Source of the DNA: Blastococcus colisei | Lineage (GTDB): Bacteria; Actinomycetota; Actinomycetes; Mycobacteriales; Geodermatophilaceae | DNA: 64,000 nucleotides | Direction of reading: 5' to 3' | Assembly: GCF_006717095.1 (NCBI RefSeq) | Contig: NZ_VFQE01000002.1 | Coordinates: forward strand, 744,001-808,000 | Part shown: positions 42,212-50,411 of the stretch, piece after piece | How the letters are laid out: every line of letters starts with the position of its first letter | Numbering within the stretch: the stretch's first letter is position 1 | Notes under the pieces: model-generated | Databases searched by the model: none | What the model was told of the DNA's origin: nothing | Seen by the model: only the letters and a program-made list of their open reading frames with translations | Made by a program: the position numbers and the translations under genes

Positions 42212-42235
42212 CCATACTCAACATCCTGTATGAAA
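42212..42235. promoter_or_regulatory. Shared 24-base motif, copy 1
   Basis: On the plus strand the site reads CCATA, CTCA, ACATCCTGTA, T, GAAA in sequence. A second site at 52440-52463 is identical at 21 of 24 positions. Both lie between divergent genes (here an SDR and an AbrB-family gene). The conservation is much greater than that of surrounding intergenic DNA, which suggests a common regulator or promoter. Confidence 0.55.
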
Positions 42236-42260
42236 TGCCCCGGGGCGGGAGGACGACGAC

Positions 42261-43316
42261 ATGCGCGCATCCCGCCCCGGTCGGCGCGCGCTGCGGTTGC
42301 TCCTCCTCGCTGTGGTCGTCGCCGGGGTGGCGGCGCTGCTGGAGCTGGCCGGGCTTCCTTCGCCGCACCTGTTCGCCGGGCTTCTCGTCGGGCTGGCCTA
42401 CGCCTTCGTCGCCAAGGACGAGCTCCGGACCCCCGGCTGGCTGGGCACGTCTGCGCAGGCGGTCATCGGCGTGGTGATGGGTGTGCTCGTGCAGCCCGAC
42501 ACCCTCGGCACGCTGGCCGGCTACTGGCTGCCCATCACGCTCATCACGCTGGCCACCCTGCTGCTCACCGTGCTGGCCGGACTGCTGCTGGCGCGGTTCA
42601 CCTCCGTCGACCGGACCACCGCGACGTTCGGCATGATCGCCGGCGGTGCCGCCGGCATCGTGGCCGTGAGCGACGAGCTGGGCGCCGACGGACGCCTCGT
42701 GGCGGTGCTGCAGTACCTGCGGGTGCTGCTGATCGTCGTGCTGATGCCGATCGCCGTGGTGGTGGTCTTCGACGGCAGCGGGGCGCAGGGGGCGTTGGCC
42801 GACGGTGGGTCGCACCCGTGGCCGCTGGCGACCCTCGCCGTCCTCGCCATCGCGGTCGTCGGCGCCTGGGCCGGGCGGCTGGCGCACCTGCCGGCACCGA
42901 GCCTGCTGGGCCCGCTGATCATCACCGCGGTGCTGGCCGCGTTCGACGTCCCCCTGCTCGAGGGCGTCCCCTGGCCCCTCACCGCCGCGGCGTTCGCGGT
43001 GATCGGCGCCCAGGTGGGGCTCCGGTTCACGCCCGACACCCTGAAGACGCTGCGCCGGGTCCTCCCCGCCGGATTGGCCCTCATCGTCGGGCTGATCGTG
43101 GTGAGCGGCGGGCTGGGCGTCCTGCTCAGCGAGCTGACCGGCCTCAGTCCGCTCGATGGCTACCTCGCGACCACGCCGGGCGGGATCTTCGTCGTCCTCG
43201 CCGTGGCCACCGGGTCGGGAGCCGACGGCACCGTCGTCCTCGCCGTGCAGGTGCTGCGCATGCTGGTCATGCTGCTGGCCGGACCACCCCTGGCGCGCCT
43301 GCTGCGCAACCGCTGA
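42261..43316 (+). CDS. AbrB-family (PF05145) integral membrane protein
   Basis: The 351-residue protein starts at an ATG after GGGAGGA. It has about ten hydrophobic segments in two similar halves (each ending in a Gly/Ala-rich turn such as PSPHLFAGLLVGLAYAF and PAPSLLGPLIITAVLAAF), which is the AbrB duplication pattern. Family members are named ammonia monooxygenase in old annotation, but are putative transporters or regulators and are often found beside TTT or carboxylate genes. A carboxylate-related transport function is suggested by context. Confidence 0.82.
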   Translation: MRASRPGRRALRLLLLAVVVAGVAALLELAGLPSPHLFAGLLVGLAYAFVAKDELRTPGWLGTSAQAVIGVVMGVLVQPDTLGTLAGYWLPITLITLATLLLTVLAGLLLARFTSVDRTTATFGMIAGGAAGIVAVSDELGADGRLVAVLQYLRVLLIVVLMPIAVVVVFDGSGAQGALADGGSHPWPLATLAVLAIAVVGAWAGRLAHLPAPSLLGPLIITAVLAAFDVPLLEGVPWPLTAAAFAVIGAQVGLRFTPDTLKTLRRVLPAGLALIVGLIVVSGGLGVLLSELTGLSPLDGYLATTPGGIFVVLAVATGSGADGTVVLAVQVLRMLVMLLAGPPLARLLRNR

Positions 43317-43325
43317 GCCCGGCGG

Positions 43326-44537
43326 TCAGGCGACCACACCCCGCTCCCGCAGCCGGGCCAGCCGCTCGGCGGGGATGCCGAGCTCCTCCCCCAGGACGGC
43401 GTCGGTGTCGGCTCCCAGGCGCCGTCCGGTCCACCGGATCGAGCCGGGCGTCTCCGACAGCCGGGAGATCACGTTCTGCATCCGGACCGGCCCGAGCTCC
43501 TCGTCGTGGACCTCGGGGATCATGTCGGTGGCCTGCACGTGCGGATCGGCCATCAGCTCCGCCACGTCGTACACCGGGGCGACCGCGGCCTCGGCGGCCT
43601 CGAACGCCGCGACCACCTCGTCGCGCGTGCGGGCCGCGATCCACTCGCCCACGTACTCGTCGAGCAGGTCGGCCCGGAGTGCGCGCTCACGGCCGCTGTC
43701 GAACCACGGTTCGTCGACGACCTCCGGATGCCCGACGAGGCGGAGCACCCGCTCGGCGATGACCGTGGCGCTGGTCGAGACGGCGACCCAGCGGCCGTCG
43801 CTGGTGCGGTACGTGTTGCGGGGCGCGTTGTTCGCCGAACGGTTGCCCGTGCGCGTCTGGACGTGCCCCAGCTGGTCGTACCAGATGGGCTGCGGTCCGA
43901 GCACCGTGACGATGGGCTCGAGGATGTTCTGGTCGATGACCTGCCCCCGACCGCCCCGCGCGTCCCGGTGGTACAGCGCCATCGTGATCGACGACGCGAG
44001 GGCCATGCCCGCGATCCCGTCCGCCAGGCCGAAGGGCGGCAGCGTCGGCGGGCCCTCGGGCAGCCCGGTGATCTCGGCGAAGCCGCTCATCGCCTCGGCC
44101 AGCGTGCCGAAGCCCGGCCGGTTCCGGTAGGGCCCGGTCTGACCGAATCCGGTGACCCGGGCCAGGACCAGGCCCGGATTGCGCTCGCTGAGCACGTCGT
44201 AGCCCAGGCCCCAGGACTCCAGCTTGCCGGGACGGAAGTTCTCGACGACGACGTCGGCGGTCTCGACGAGGCGGCGGAAGATCTCGGCGCCGTCGGGGTC
44301 CCCGAGATAGCACCCCACCGTCCGCTTGTTGCGCGACAGCATCTTCCACCACAGCGGCACGCCGTCCTTGGCCAGGCCGTGGTTGCGCAGGGCGTCGCCG
44401 ACCCTCGGGTGCTCGATCTTGATCACGTCGGCACCGAAGTCGCCCAGGATCTGGCAGGCCAGGGGTCCGGCGAGGATCGTCGAGACGTCCAGCACGCGCA
44501 GGCCCGCGAGCGGTCCGGCCGGCGGGTCGGAGGTCAC
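43326..44537 (-). CDS. CaiB/BaiF class III CoA-transferase, operon B copy 3
   Basis: The 403-residue protein has AGLRVLDVSTILAGPLACQI, DVIKIEHPRVGDALRNHG, NKRTVGCYLGDPDGAEIFRR, NFRPGKLESWGLGYD, GFGQTGPYRNRPGFGTLAEA and the Asp-containing PPFGLADGIAGM. It would transfer CoA to a carboxylate. Its GTG overlaps the stop of the isopropylmalate-dehydrogenase-like gene by 4 bases, making it the last gene of operon B. It converges with the AbrB-family gene 9 bases away. Confidence 0.9.
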   Translation of the reverse strand: MTSDPPAGPLAGLRVLDVSTILAGPLACQILGDFGADVIKIEHPRVGDALRNHGLAKDGVPLWWKMLSRNKRTVGCYLGDPDGAEIFRRLVETADVVVENFRPGKLESWGLGYDVLSERNPGLVLARVTGFGQTGPYRNRPGFGTLAEAMSGFAEITGLPEGPPTLPPFGLADGIAGMALASSITMALYHRDARGGRGQVIDQNILEPIVTVLGPQPIWYDQLGHVQTRTGNRSANNAPRNTYRTSDGRWVAVSTSATVIAERVLRLVGHPEVVDEPWFDSGRERALRADLLDEYVGEWIAARTRDEVVAAFEAAEAAVAPVYDVAELMADPHVQATDMIPEVHDEELGPVRMQNVISRLSETPGSIRWTGRRLGADTDAVLGEELGIPAERLARLRERGVVA

Positions 44538-45616
44538 CGGCTGCCCACCTCGCTGACGACGGCGTCGGTGAACTCCTCGGTCCCCGCCGAGCCCCCGACG
44601 TCCCCGGTGGCCACTCCGGCGGCGAGCACGGCGTCGATGGCCTCGTCGATCGCGGCCCCGGCCCGGCCGGCGGCCGCGTCGCCGTGCCGCTCGCCCAGCC
44701 AGGCCAGCAGCATCGCCGACGAGGCCATCATGCCGACCGGGTTCGCCACGCCCCGCCCGGCGATGTCGGGGGCCGAGCCGTGCGCCGCCTGCGCCATCGC
44801 GTGCCGGTCGCCGGCGTTCAGGCTGCCCGACATGCCCAGTGCCCCGGCCAGCTCACCCGCGAGGTCGGACAAGGTGTCACCGAACAGGTTCTCGGTGACG
44901 ACCACGTCGAAGGACTCCGGGGAGCGCACCAACCGGGCAGCCATCGCGTCGAACAGCACGGTTTCCAGTCGGACGCCGGGGTGCTCCCGCGCCGCGGCCG
45001 CGCACTCCTCCAGCCAGATGCCGAAGGCCAGGTGCAGCACGTTGGCCTTGTGCACCAGGGTCACGTGCCGGCGCCGCGCCTCCGCCAGCGCGAACGCCTG
45101 CCGCACGACCCGCCGCACGGCCTCGCGGCTGAACACGCCCACCACCAGCGCCAGGTCGGGCGTCGGCATGAACTCCCCGCTGCCGACGGCCATGTTGCGG
45201 TCGGCGTAGAAGCCCTCGGTGTTCTCCCGGACGATCAGGAGGTCCATCTGCGGCACCCGGCCGGCCACGCCCTGCCGGGTGCGGCTCGGGCGCAGGTTGG
45301 CCCAGAGGTCGAAGACGTGCCGCAGCTCGCCGCCCGGCGCCCGCTCGCCCGACGCCCGCCACGAGGGCGGATAGGACTCGTTGTCGTGCGGCCCGGCCAG
45401 CCAGCCGTCGCACTCGCGCAGCACGGCCGTGGTGGACGCGGGCACGGCCGCCCCGTGCTCGGCCAGCGCCGCCGCCCCCATCGGCAGGTCCACCCACTCG
45501 ACCGCCGGCGCCCCGGCCGCGGCCAGCGCGGCGTCGGTCACCCGTCGCGCGGCGGGCACGATCTCCGGTCCGATCCCGTCGCCGAGCAGGCAGCCGAGCC
45601 GGTACGTGCGGGTCAT
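44534..45616 (-). CDS. Isocitrate/isopropylmalate dehydrogenase family protein
   Basis: The 360-residue protein has the beta-decarboxylating dehydrogenase motifs: GCLLGDGIGPEIVPA, the DLLIVRENTEGFYADRN substrate and metal loop, HVTLVHKANVLHLAFGIWLE with the catalytic Lys, VTENLFGDTLSDLAGELAGA with metal-binding Asps, and AAHGSAPDIAGRGVANPVGM. It oxidises and decarboxylates a 2-hydroxy-3-carboxy acid. A citrate-synthase-like gene is directly upstream with a 4-base overlap, so the two could carry out consecutive steps, as in isopropylmalate or citrate-type chain chemistry. Confidence 0.87.
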   Translation of the reverse strand: MTRTYRLGCLLGDGIGPEIVPAARRVTDAALAAAGAPAVEWVDLPMGAAALAEHGAAVPASTTAVLRECDGWLAGPHDNESYPPSWRASGERAPGGELRHVFDLWANLRPSRTRQGVAGRVPQMDLLIVRENTEGFYADRNMAVGSGEFMPTPDLALVVGVFSREAVRRVVRQAFALAEARRRHVTLVHKANVLHLAFGIWLEECAAAAREHPGVRLETVLFDAMAARLVRSPESFDVVVTENLFGDTLSDLAGELAGALGMSGSLNAGDRHAMAQAAHGSAPDIAGRGVANPVGMMASSAMLLAWLGERHGDAAAGRAGAAIDEAIDAVLAAGVATGDVGGSAGTEEFTDAVVSEVGSR

Positions 45617-46443
45617 CGGTCTCCCTCGTCGTCGGGCAGGTCACGCAGCGGCGGACCGTCGTAGGGCGCGGTGAAGGACGGCGGCAGCGGCCCCTTGATG
45701 CGGGTGCCGGCCTGGGTCTCCTCCCACGCGTGGGCGAGCACGCCGACCGAGCGGGCCAGCACGAACAGCCCACGGGCCAGCGCGGGGGCGAAGCCGAGCT
45801 CGCAGTACATGGCGGCGGTCACCCCGTCGACGTTCACCGGCACCGGCTGCCCGCGGCGCTCCGACAGCTGCCGCTCGACCTCCAGCAGGACGGCGAGGTG
45901 GTCCCCTGGCACGACGCCGTCGTCCACCGCGGCCTCCAGCAGCCCGACGAGCGGGTCGCGGCGGGGGTCGCGGGTGTGGAAGCGGTGCCCGAAGCCGGGC
46001 ACGTAGGCCCGACGCGCCCGCACCGCGGCCAGCTCCGCGGCCACCGCGTCGGCGAGCCCGGCGCCGTCGGCCGCGGCTGCCCGCACCCGCACGAGCAGCT
46101 CCATGCACTGCTGACCGGCGCCGCCGTGGACGTCGCCGAGCAGCCCCACCCCGGTGGCCACGGCGGAGTTCAGGCCCACGCCGCAGGTCGCCGCCATGCG
46201 TGCCGCCGCGATCGACGGCGCCTGGGGCCCGTGGTCCACCGATGCCACGAGCGCCGCCTCGAGCAGCCGGGTCTGCGCGGCCGTCGGCAGCTCCCCGCGC
46301 AGCAGCAACCACGCGGTCTCGACGAGGGAGAGCCGGCCGATCAGCTGCTCGACCGGGTAGCCGCGGAACCGGATCACGTCCGGCGCGGTCTCCGAGACCG
46401 CCGTCCGCCACCAGCCGGCGGCCTCCTCAGCAGTACCGGTCAC
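45613..46443 (-). CDS. Short citrate synthase-family protein (citryl-CoA lyase-like)
   Basis: At 276 residues this is shorter than citrate synthase and close to citryl-CoA lyase-like proteins. The catalytic triad of the family is kept: a His in GDVHGGAGQQCMELL, a second His in YVPGFGHRFHTRDPRRDPL and an Asp in NVDGVTAAMYCELGF. The N-terminal large-domain helices found in citrate synthase are trimmed. It could make or cleave a citrate-like CoA ester; the direction is unknown. It starts at GTG inside the stop of the upstream CoA-transferase, and is followed by the IPMDH-like gene. Confidence 0.85.
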   Translation of the reverse strand: MTGTAEEAAGWWRTAVSETAPDVIRFRGYPVEQLIGRLSLVETAWLLLRGELPTAAQTRLLEAALVASVDHGPQAPSIAAARMAATCGVGLNSAVATGVGLLGDVHGGAGQQCMELLVRVRAAAADGAGLADAVAAELAAVRARRAYVPGFGHRFHTRDPRRDPLVGLLEAAVDDGVVPGDHLAVLLEVERQLSERRGQPVPVNVDGVTAAMYCELGFAPALARGLFVLARSVGVLAHAWEETQAGTRIKGPLPPSFTAPYDGPPLRDLPDDEGDR

Positions 46444-47630
46444 AGTGCTCCCTCCGCGTACAGCTCGTCGATCTCGTCGTCGTCGAAGCCCAGCCGGCCC
46501 AGCTCGGCGCGGGTGTGCTCGCCCAGCAGCGGCGGGGGCGCCGTCGGGCCGACCGCGGCGCCGTCGACGTGCACGCTGCTGCCGAGCACGCGCACCGCGG
46601 TCTCCTCGACGCGCACCTCGTGCAGCAGACCGCGGTCGCGCACCTGGTCCAGCCCGAGCGCCTGGGGGACGGTCAGCACCGCCGCCGCGGGCACGCCGGT
46701 GCCCGCCAGCCGCGCGACCCACTCCTCGGCGCCGCGCTCGACGAGCGTTTCCTCCAGCGCCGTCCGCAGCTCCTCCCGGTGCAGCTTGCGCTGCTCGCGG
46801 ACGGCGAACCGCGGGTCGGCCAGGAGCTCCTCCCGGCCCAGCACCCGCAGCAGCGCCTCGAACTGCTCCTGCTTGTTGGCCGCGATGTTGAGCCGGCCGT
46901 CCGCGGTCCGGAACGTGCCCGACGGGGCGGCGGTCTTGTTCTCGTTGCCCATCGGCACCGGCTCCTGGCCGGCGATCACGTAGTCCGACACCACCCACCC
47001 CATCGCGACCAGCGCCGTCTCCAGCATCGAGACGTCGAGGTAGCAGCCCTCGCCGGTGCGCCCGCGGCGGACCAGAGCCGCGGCGACGGCGAAGGCGGCG
47101 GCGAAGCCGCCGAGGGTGTCGCAGACCGGGAAGCCCGTGCGCAGCGGCGCCGTCCCGGGCGTGCCGGTCGTGCTCATGACGCCGGAGAGGCCCTGCACGA
47201 TCTGGTCGTAGGCGGGCAGGTCGCGCATCGGCCCGGTCTGCCCGAAGCCGGAGACCGCGCAGTAGACCAGGCCCGGCTGCAGCGCGCGGAGCTCGTCCCA
47301 GCCGAAGCCGAGCCGCTCGAGGACCCCGGGCCGGAAGTTCTCCAGCAGGACGTCGGCGGAGGCGACCAGCCGCCGGAAGACCTCCTGCCCCCGCGGGTGC
47401 TTGAGGTTGACCGTGACCGAGCGCTTGGCGGCGTTCTGCGCGAGGAAGGAGACGCCCAGGTTCCGGGCCGAGAGCTCGGGGTCCGCGCCCAGGTTGCGGG
47501 CCAGGTCCCCGCTCCCGGGCACCTCCACCTTGACCACGTCGGCGCCCATCAGGGCCAGCTGGTAACCGGCGAAGGGGCCGGCGAGGACGTTGGTGAGGTC
47601 GAGCACCCGGACGCCGTCCAGGAGGTTCAC
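46440..47630 (-). CDS. CaiB/BaiF class III CoA-transferase, operon B copy 2
   Basis: The 396-residue protein has DGVRVLDLTNVLAGPFAGYQ, GADVVKVEVPGSGDLARNLG, AKRSVTVNLKHPRGQEVFRR, NFRPGVLERLGFGWDEL and GFGQTGPMRDLPAYDQIVQG, then FPVCDTLGGFAAAFAVAAAL with the catalytic Asp. It probably activates a di- or tricarboxylate for the citryl-CoA-lyase-like enzyme encoded next, which it overlaps by 4 bases. Its GTG overlaps the stop of the double-hotdog gene. Confidence 0.9.
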   Translation of the reverse strand: MNLLDGVRVLDLTNVLAGPFAGYQLALMGADVVKVEVPGSGDLARNLGADPELSARNLGVSFLAQNAAKRSVTVNLKHPRGQEVFRRLVASADVLLENFRPGVLERLGFGWDELRALQPGLVYCAVSGFGQTGPMRDLPAYDQIVQGLSGVMSTTGTPGTAPLRTGFPVCDTLGGFAAAFAVAAALVRRGRTGEGCYLDVSMLETALVAMGWVVSDYVIAGQEPVPMGNENKTAAPSGTFRTADGRLNIAANKQEQFEALLRVLGREELLADPRFAVREQRKLHREELRTALEETLVERGAEEWVARLAGTGVPAAAVLTVPQALGLDQVRDRGLLHEVRVEETAVRVLGSSVHVDGAAVGPTAPPPLLGEHTRAELGRLGFDDDEIDELYAEGAL

Positions 47631-48610
47631 GCCTGGCTCCCGCCCGGGACGCGGTGGAACGCGAACTCGCCGGTCGCCACGAGCCGGTCGCCGACGTGCA
47701 GCCGCGACTCCGCGAAGCTGGTGCGACGGCCGTGCCGCAGCACCCGCGACTCGACCACGAGCACGTCCCCCTCGGCCGGCGCGAGGAAGGCCAGGTGCCC
47801 CTCCGCCAGCGACATCCCCTCGGCGACCACCCGCTGCGCGCCCAGCGCCGCGGCGCCGTAGAGCACGCCGCCCTGGACGTGCCCGCCCCGGTTGGCGTGC
47901 GCCGGGCCCATCGACAGCTCGCCACGGACGCCGTCGTCCCCGGCCGGTGTCCAGCTCCCGCCCAGCAGCTCCTCGACCACCGAGGTGCCTCCGGCGGCCG
48001 CACGGCGGCCGGCCTCGGCGCAGGCCTCGACCGCCATCCGTTCGGAGTCGGTCAGCTCGCCGTCGCCCACCGGCGGGACGGGGACGTCGTCGGGCAGCTC
48101 CCACGGCACGGGACCCAGCGTCCGGCCCGGTGGCGTGGGCATCGCGACGAACCACGCCTCGACGGCGGCGACCAGGACACCGCGAGGGTCCCGGAGGTCG
48201 CAGCGGGCGAAGCCGCGCTCCTCCTCGACCTCGACCCGCGTCGCGACGGCGTCGGTGGTGAGGGGGCCGACCACGACCGGCTCCAGGTGGTGCAGCGCCA
48301 TCGTGATGGTGCCCAGCCGCCGCTGCGGCCCCAGGACCGCACGGATGGAGGCGCTCATCGTCAGGTCTGCGACCGTCGCGACGGCGGTCGGCGAGATCCG
48401 GCCGCCGGTCGGGTCCCCCGGTTCCAGGGCGAGGTGCAGCCGGGACCGGCCTTCGGCGCGCGGCAGCCCGGTGATGCCGACGAAGTTGCCGAAGAAGTGC
48501 GGGCCGACCGCGCGGGTGCGGGCCACCGACTCCAGCGCCCGCGCCCGGACGGCGTCCACCACCTCGCCGGGGCCGTCGGCCGGCCCGACGAGCGCCAGGC
48601 GGGCCGTCAC
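47627..48610 (-). CDS. Double-hotdog thioesterase-like protein, operon B copy
   Basis: The 327-residue protein starts at the GTG at 48608-48610, inside the stop of the LLM gene. Both hotdog halves are present: an N-terminal VATVADLTMSASIRAVLGP with ITMALHHLEPVVVGP, and a C-terminal ANRGGHVQGGVLYGAAALGA. It is a paralogue of the protein at 24641-25633, with the same arrangement and similar length. It probably releases CoA from an intermediate or end product of operon B. Confidence 0.75.
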   Translation of the reverse strand: MTARLALVGPADGPGEVVDAVRARALESVARTRAVGPHFFGNFVGITGLPRAEGRSRLHLALEPGDPTGGRISPTAVATVADLTMSASIRAVLGPQRRLGTITMALHHLEPVVVGPLTTDAVATRVEVEEERGFARCDLRDPRGVLVAAVEAWFVAMPTPPGRTLGPVPWELPDDVPVPPVGDGELTDSERMAVEACAEAGRRAAAGGTSVVEELLGGSWTPAGDDGVRGELSMGPAHANRGGHVQGGVLYGAAALGAQRVVAEGMSLAEGHLAFLAPAEGDVLVVESRVLRHGRRTSFAESRLHVGDRLVATGEFAFHRVPGGSQA

Positions 48611-49626
48611 GCGGCCGCGCCCTCGCGGAAGCGGGGGGCCACCTCCCGGGCGAACAGCCGCATCCCGGTCAGCGCCGTCTCCAGGGGCATCCCGGGCCAG
48701 TTGGTCCGCAGGTGCATGCGGTCGATGCCGAGGTCCCGGTACCGGGCGATCTCGCGGGCGCAGTCGTCCGGGTCGCCGATGATGAACCGGTCTCCCGCCA
48801 GCTCCTCGAGCGGGATCTGGAAGCTCTCGTCCCCCGGCAGCTGCTTGTCCTGTCCCCAGCTGCCGTAGGCGGCGTACTTCTGGCCGAGGTAGGGGAAGGC
48901 CAGCCGGACGGCGTCCTCGCGGGTCTCGGCGCAGAAGACCTCCCGGCTGATCGGGAAGGTCGGGTCGCCCTCGTGGCCGGCCTCGCGCCAGGCGTCCTTG
49001 TACAGCTGCACCTGCCGGGCGACGGTCTCGTGGGTGGCGTGCGGGTTGATGTTCCACTTCAGGCCCCACTGCGCGGCCCGGACGACGGCGGCGTCGGCGT
49101 TGGCCGCGATCCAGATCGGCGGGTGCGGCTTCTGCACGGGGCGGAGGGTGACCGTCTGCTTCTCCAGCCGGAAGTTCAGCCCCTCGGCGGTGACGTCGTC
49201 CTCGGTCCACAGCCGGCGCAGTGTCTCGATGGTGTCCCGCTGCCGGCGGAGCCGGGTCTTCGGGTCGACCCCGAAGGCGGCGTACTCCTCGTCCCGGTAG
49301 CCCAGCGCCAGGCACATCCCGACCCGGCCCCCGGAGAGGACGTCGAGGCTGGCCCAGCTCTCGGCGAGCTCGACCGGGTTCTGCAGCGGGACGATCAGCG
49401 TGCTGTACATCCGCATGGATCCCGTCTCGGGGATCAGCCGCGCCAGCAGCGGAACGGGCTGGAACTGCTGGAAGGGCGCGGTCAGGTAGTGCTGCCCCAT
49501 CGTGAAGTGGTCGTAGCCCGCGTCCCGGACCGCGTGCACCCACTCGAGCAGCTCGCCGAACCGTTCCTGCATGTCCTGGTCACGGGGCTGCTGGGCCAGG
49601 CCCAGCAGGTTGACGCCGAAGTACAT
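48607..49626 (-). CDS. LLM class flavin- or F420-dependent oxidoreductase
   Basis: The 339-residue protein has the luciferase-like fold with GYDHFTMGQHYLTAPFQQFQ, STLIVPLQNPVELAESWASL, SGGRVGMCLALGYRDEEYAA, KPHPPIWIAANADAAVVRAA and GDPDDCAREIARYRDLGIDR. This is the two-component monooxygenase-like LLM type. It starts at an ATG after GAAGGAG and ends inside the start of the thioesterase-like gene. The substrate is unknown. Confidence 0.87.
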   Translation of the reverse strand: MYFGVNLLGLAQQPRDQDMQERFGELLEWVHAVRDAGYDHFTMGQHYLTAPFQQFQPVPLLARLIPETGSMRMYSTLIVPLQNPVELAESWASLDVLSGGRVGMCLALGYRDEEYAAFGVDPKTRLRRQRDTIETLRRLWTEDDVTAEGLNFRLEKQTVTLRPVQKPHPPIWIAANADAAVVRAAQWGLKWNINPHATHETVARQVQLYKDAWREAGHEGDPTFPISREVFCAETREDAVRLAFPYLGQKYAAYGSWGQDKQLPGDESFQIPLEELAGDRFIIGDPDDCAREIARYRDLGIDRMHLRTNWPGMPLETALTGMRLFAREVAPRFREGAAA

Positions 49627-49671
49627 GCGCGGGGCTCCTTCGTCGGTGCGGATGTGCCGTCTCAGCAGAGG

Positions 49672-50406
49672 TCAGAGGGACATCGCCATGCCGCCGTCGA
49701 CGCCGACGGTCTGGCCGGTGATGTAGGTGTTGGCCGGGGAGCCCAGCAGGAGCGACACGGGGACGATCTCCTCCGCGCTGCCGAAGCGCCCGAGCGGGAT
49801 GTGCGCGGCGGCGAACTGCGCGCGGGCGTCGTCGCTGGGGAAGTTGCGGTCGAGCTGCCGGCTGCGGATCCGGCCGGGGGCGATGCAGTTGACCAGGATG
49901 CCGTCGGCAGCCAGCTCACGGCTCAGCGTCTTGCCCAGGGCCGTCACACCGGCCTTGCCGACGTTGGACACCACGTGGCCGGGCCGCGGCTCGCTCGCCG
50001 ACAGAGCGCTGATCAGGACGATCCGCCCGCCGGACTCCTTGAGCAGCGGCGCCGTCGCCCGGACCAACCGGATCGTGCTGCGGAGGTTGACCTCCAGCCC
50101 GGCGTCCCAGGCCTCGTCGGACAGCTCGTCCACCCGGCCCTTCACCGCTCCCCCTGCGGCGGCGACCAGGGTGTCCAGGCCGCCCAACTCCCGGGCCGCC
50201 GCGTCGGCCAGCGTCTCGGCCGCGCCGGGTGCCGAGAGGTCGGCCAGCACCCGGGCGGCGACCCCGTCCGGTACCGGGTGCTCGTCGGTGCGGGAGGCGG
50301 CGAGGACGCGGGCGCCCTCGGCCACGAACCCGGCCGCGATCGCCCCGCCCAGACCACCCGAGGCGCCGGTGATGAGGACGCGGCTGCCCTGGAGTCCCAG
50401 ATCCAT
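49672..50406 (-). CDS. SDR family oxidoreductase with altered active site, 2
   Basis: The 244-residue protein has the cofactor motif LITGASGGLGGAIAAGFVAE, VNLRSTIRLVRATAPLLKES and a C-terminal TYITGQTVGVDGGMAMSL. In the active site the Ser (LISALSASEP) and Lys (SNVGKAG) are seen, but the residue four before the Lys is Ser instead of the usual Tyr. It resembles the divergent SDR subgroup with SN in this place, so its reaction may not be the usual dehydrogenation. It lies 5 bases from the crotonase gene in operon B. Confidence 0.82.
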   Translation of the reverse strand: MDLGLQGSRVLITGASGGLGGAIAAGFVAEGARVLAASRTDEHPVPDGVAARVLADLSAPGAAETLADAAARELGGLDTLVAAAGGAVKGRVDELSDEAWDAGLEVNLRSTIRLVRATAPLLKESGGRIVLISALSASEPRPGHVVSNVGKAGVTALGKTLSRELAADGILVNCIAPGRIRSRQLDRNFPSDDARAQFAAAHIPLGRFGSAEEIVPVSLLLGSPANTYITGQTVGVDGGMAMSL

Positions 50407-50411
50407 GGCCC

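Noticed and set aside
45613-46443. Standard citrate synthase (gltA)
   Set aside because: The protein is only 276 residues and lacks the N-terminal part of citrate synthase, so a citryl-CoA-lyase-like enzyme fits better.
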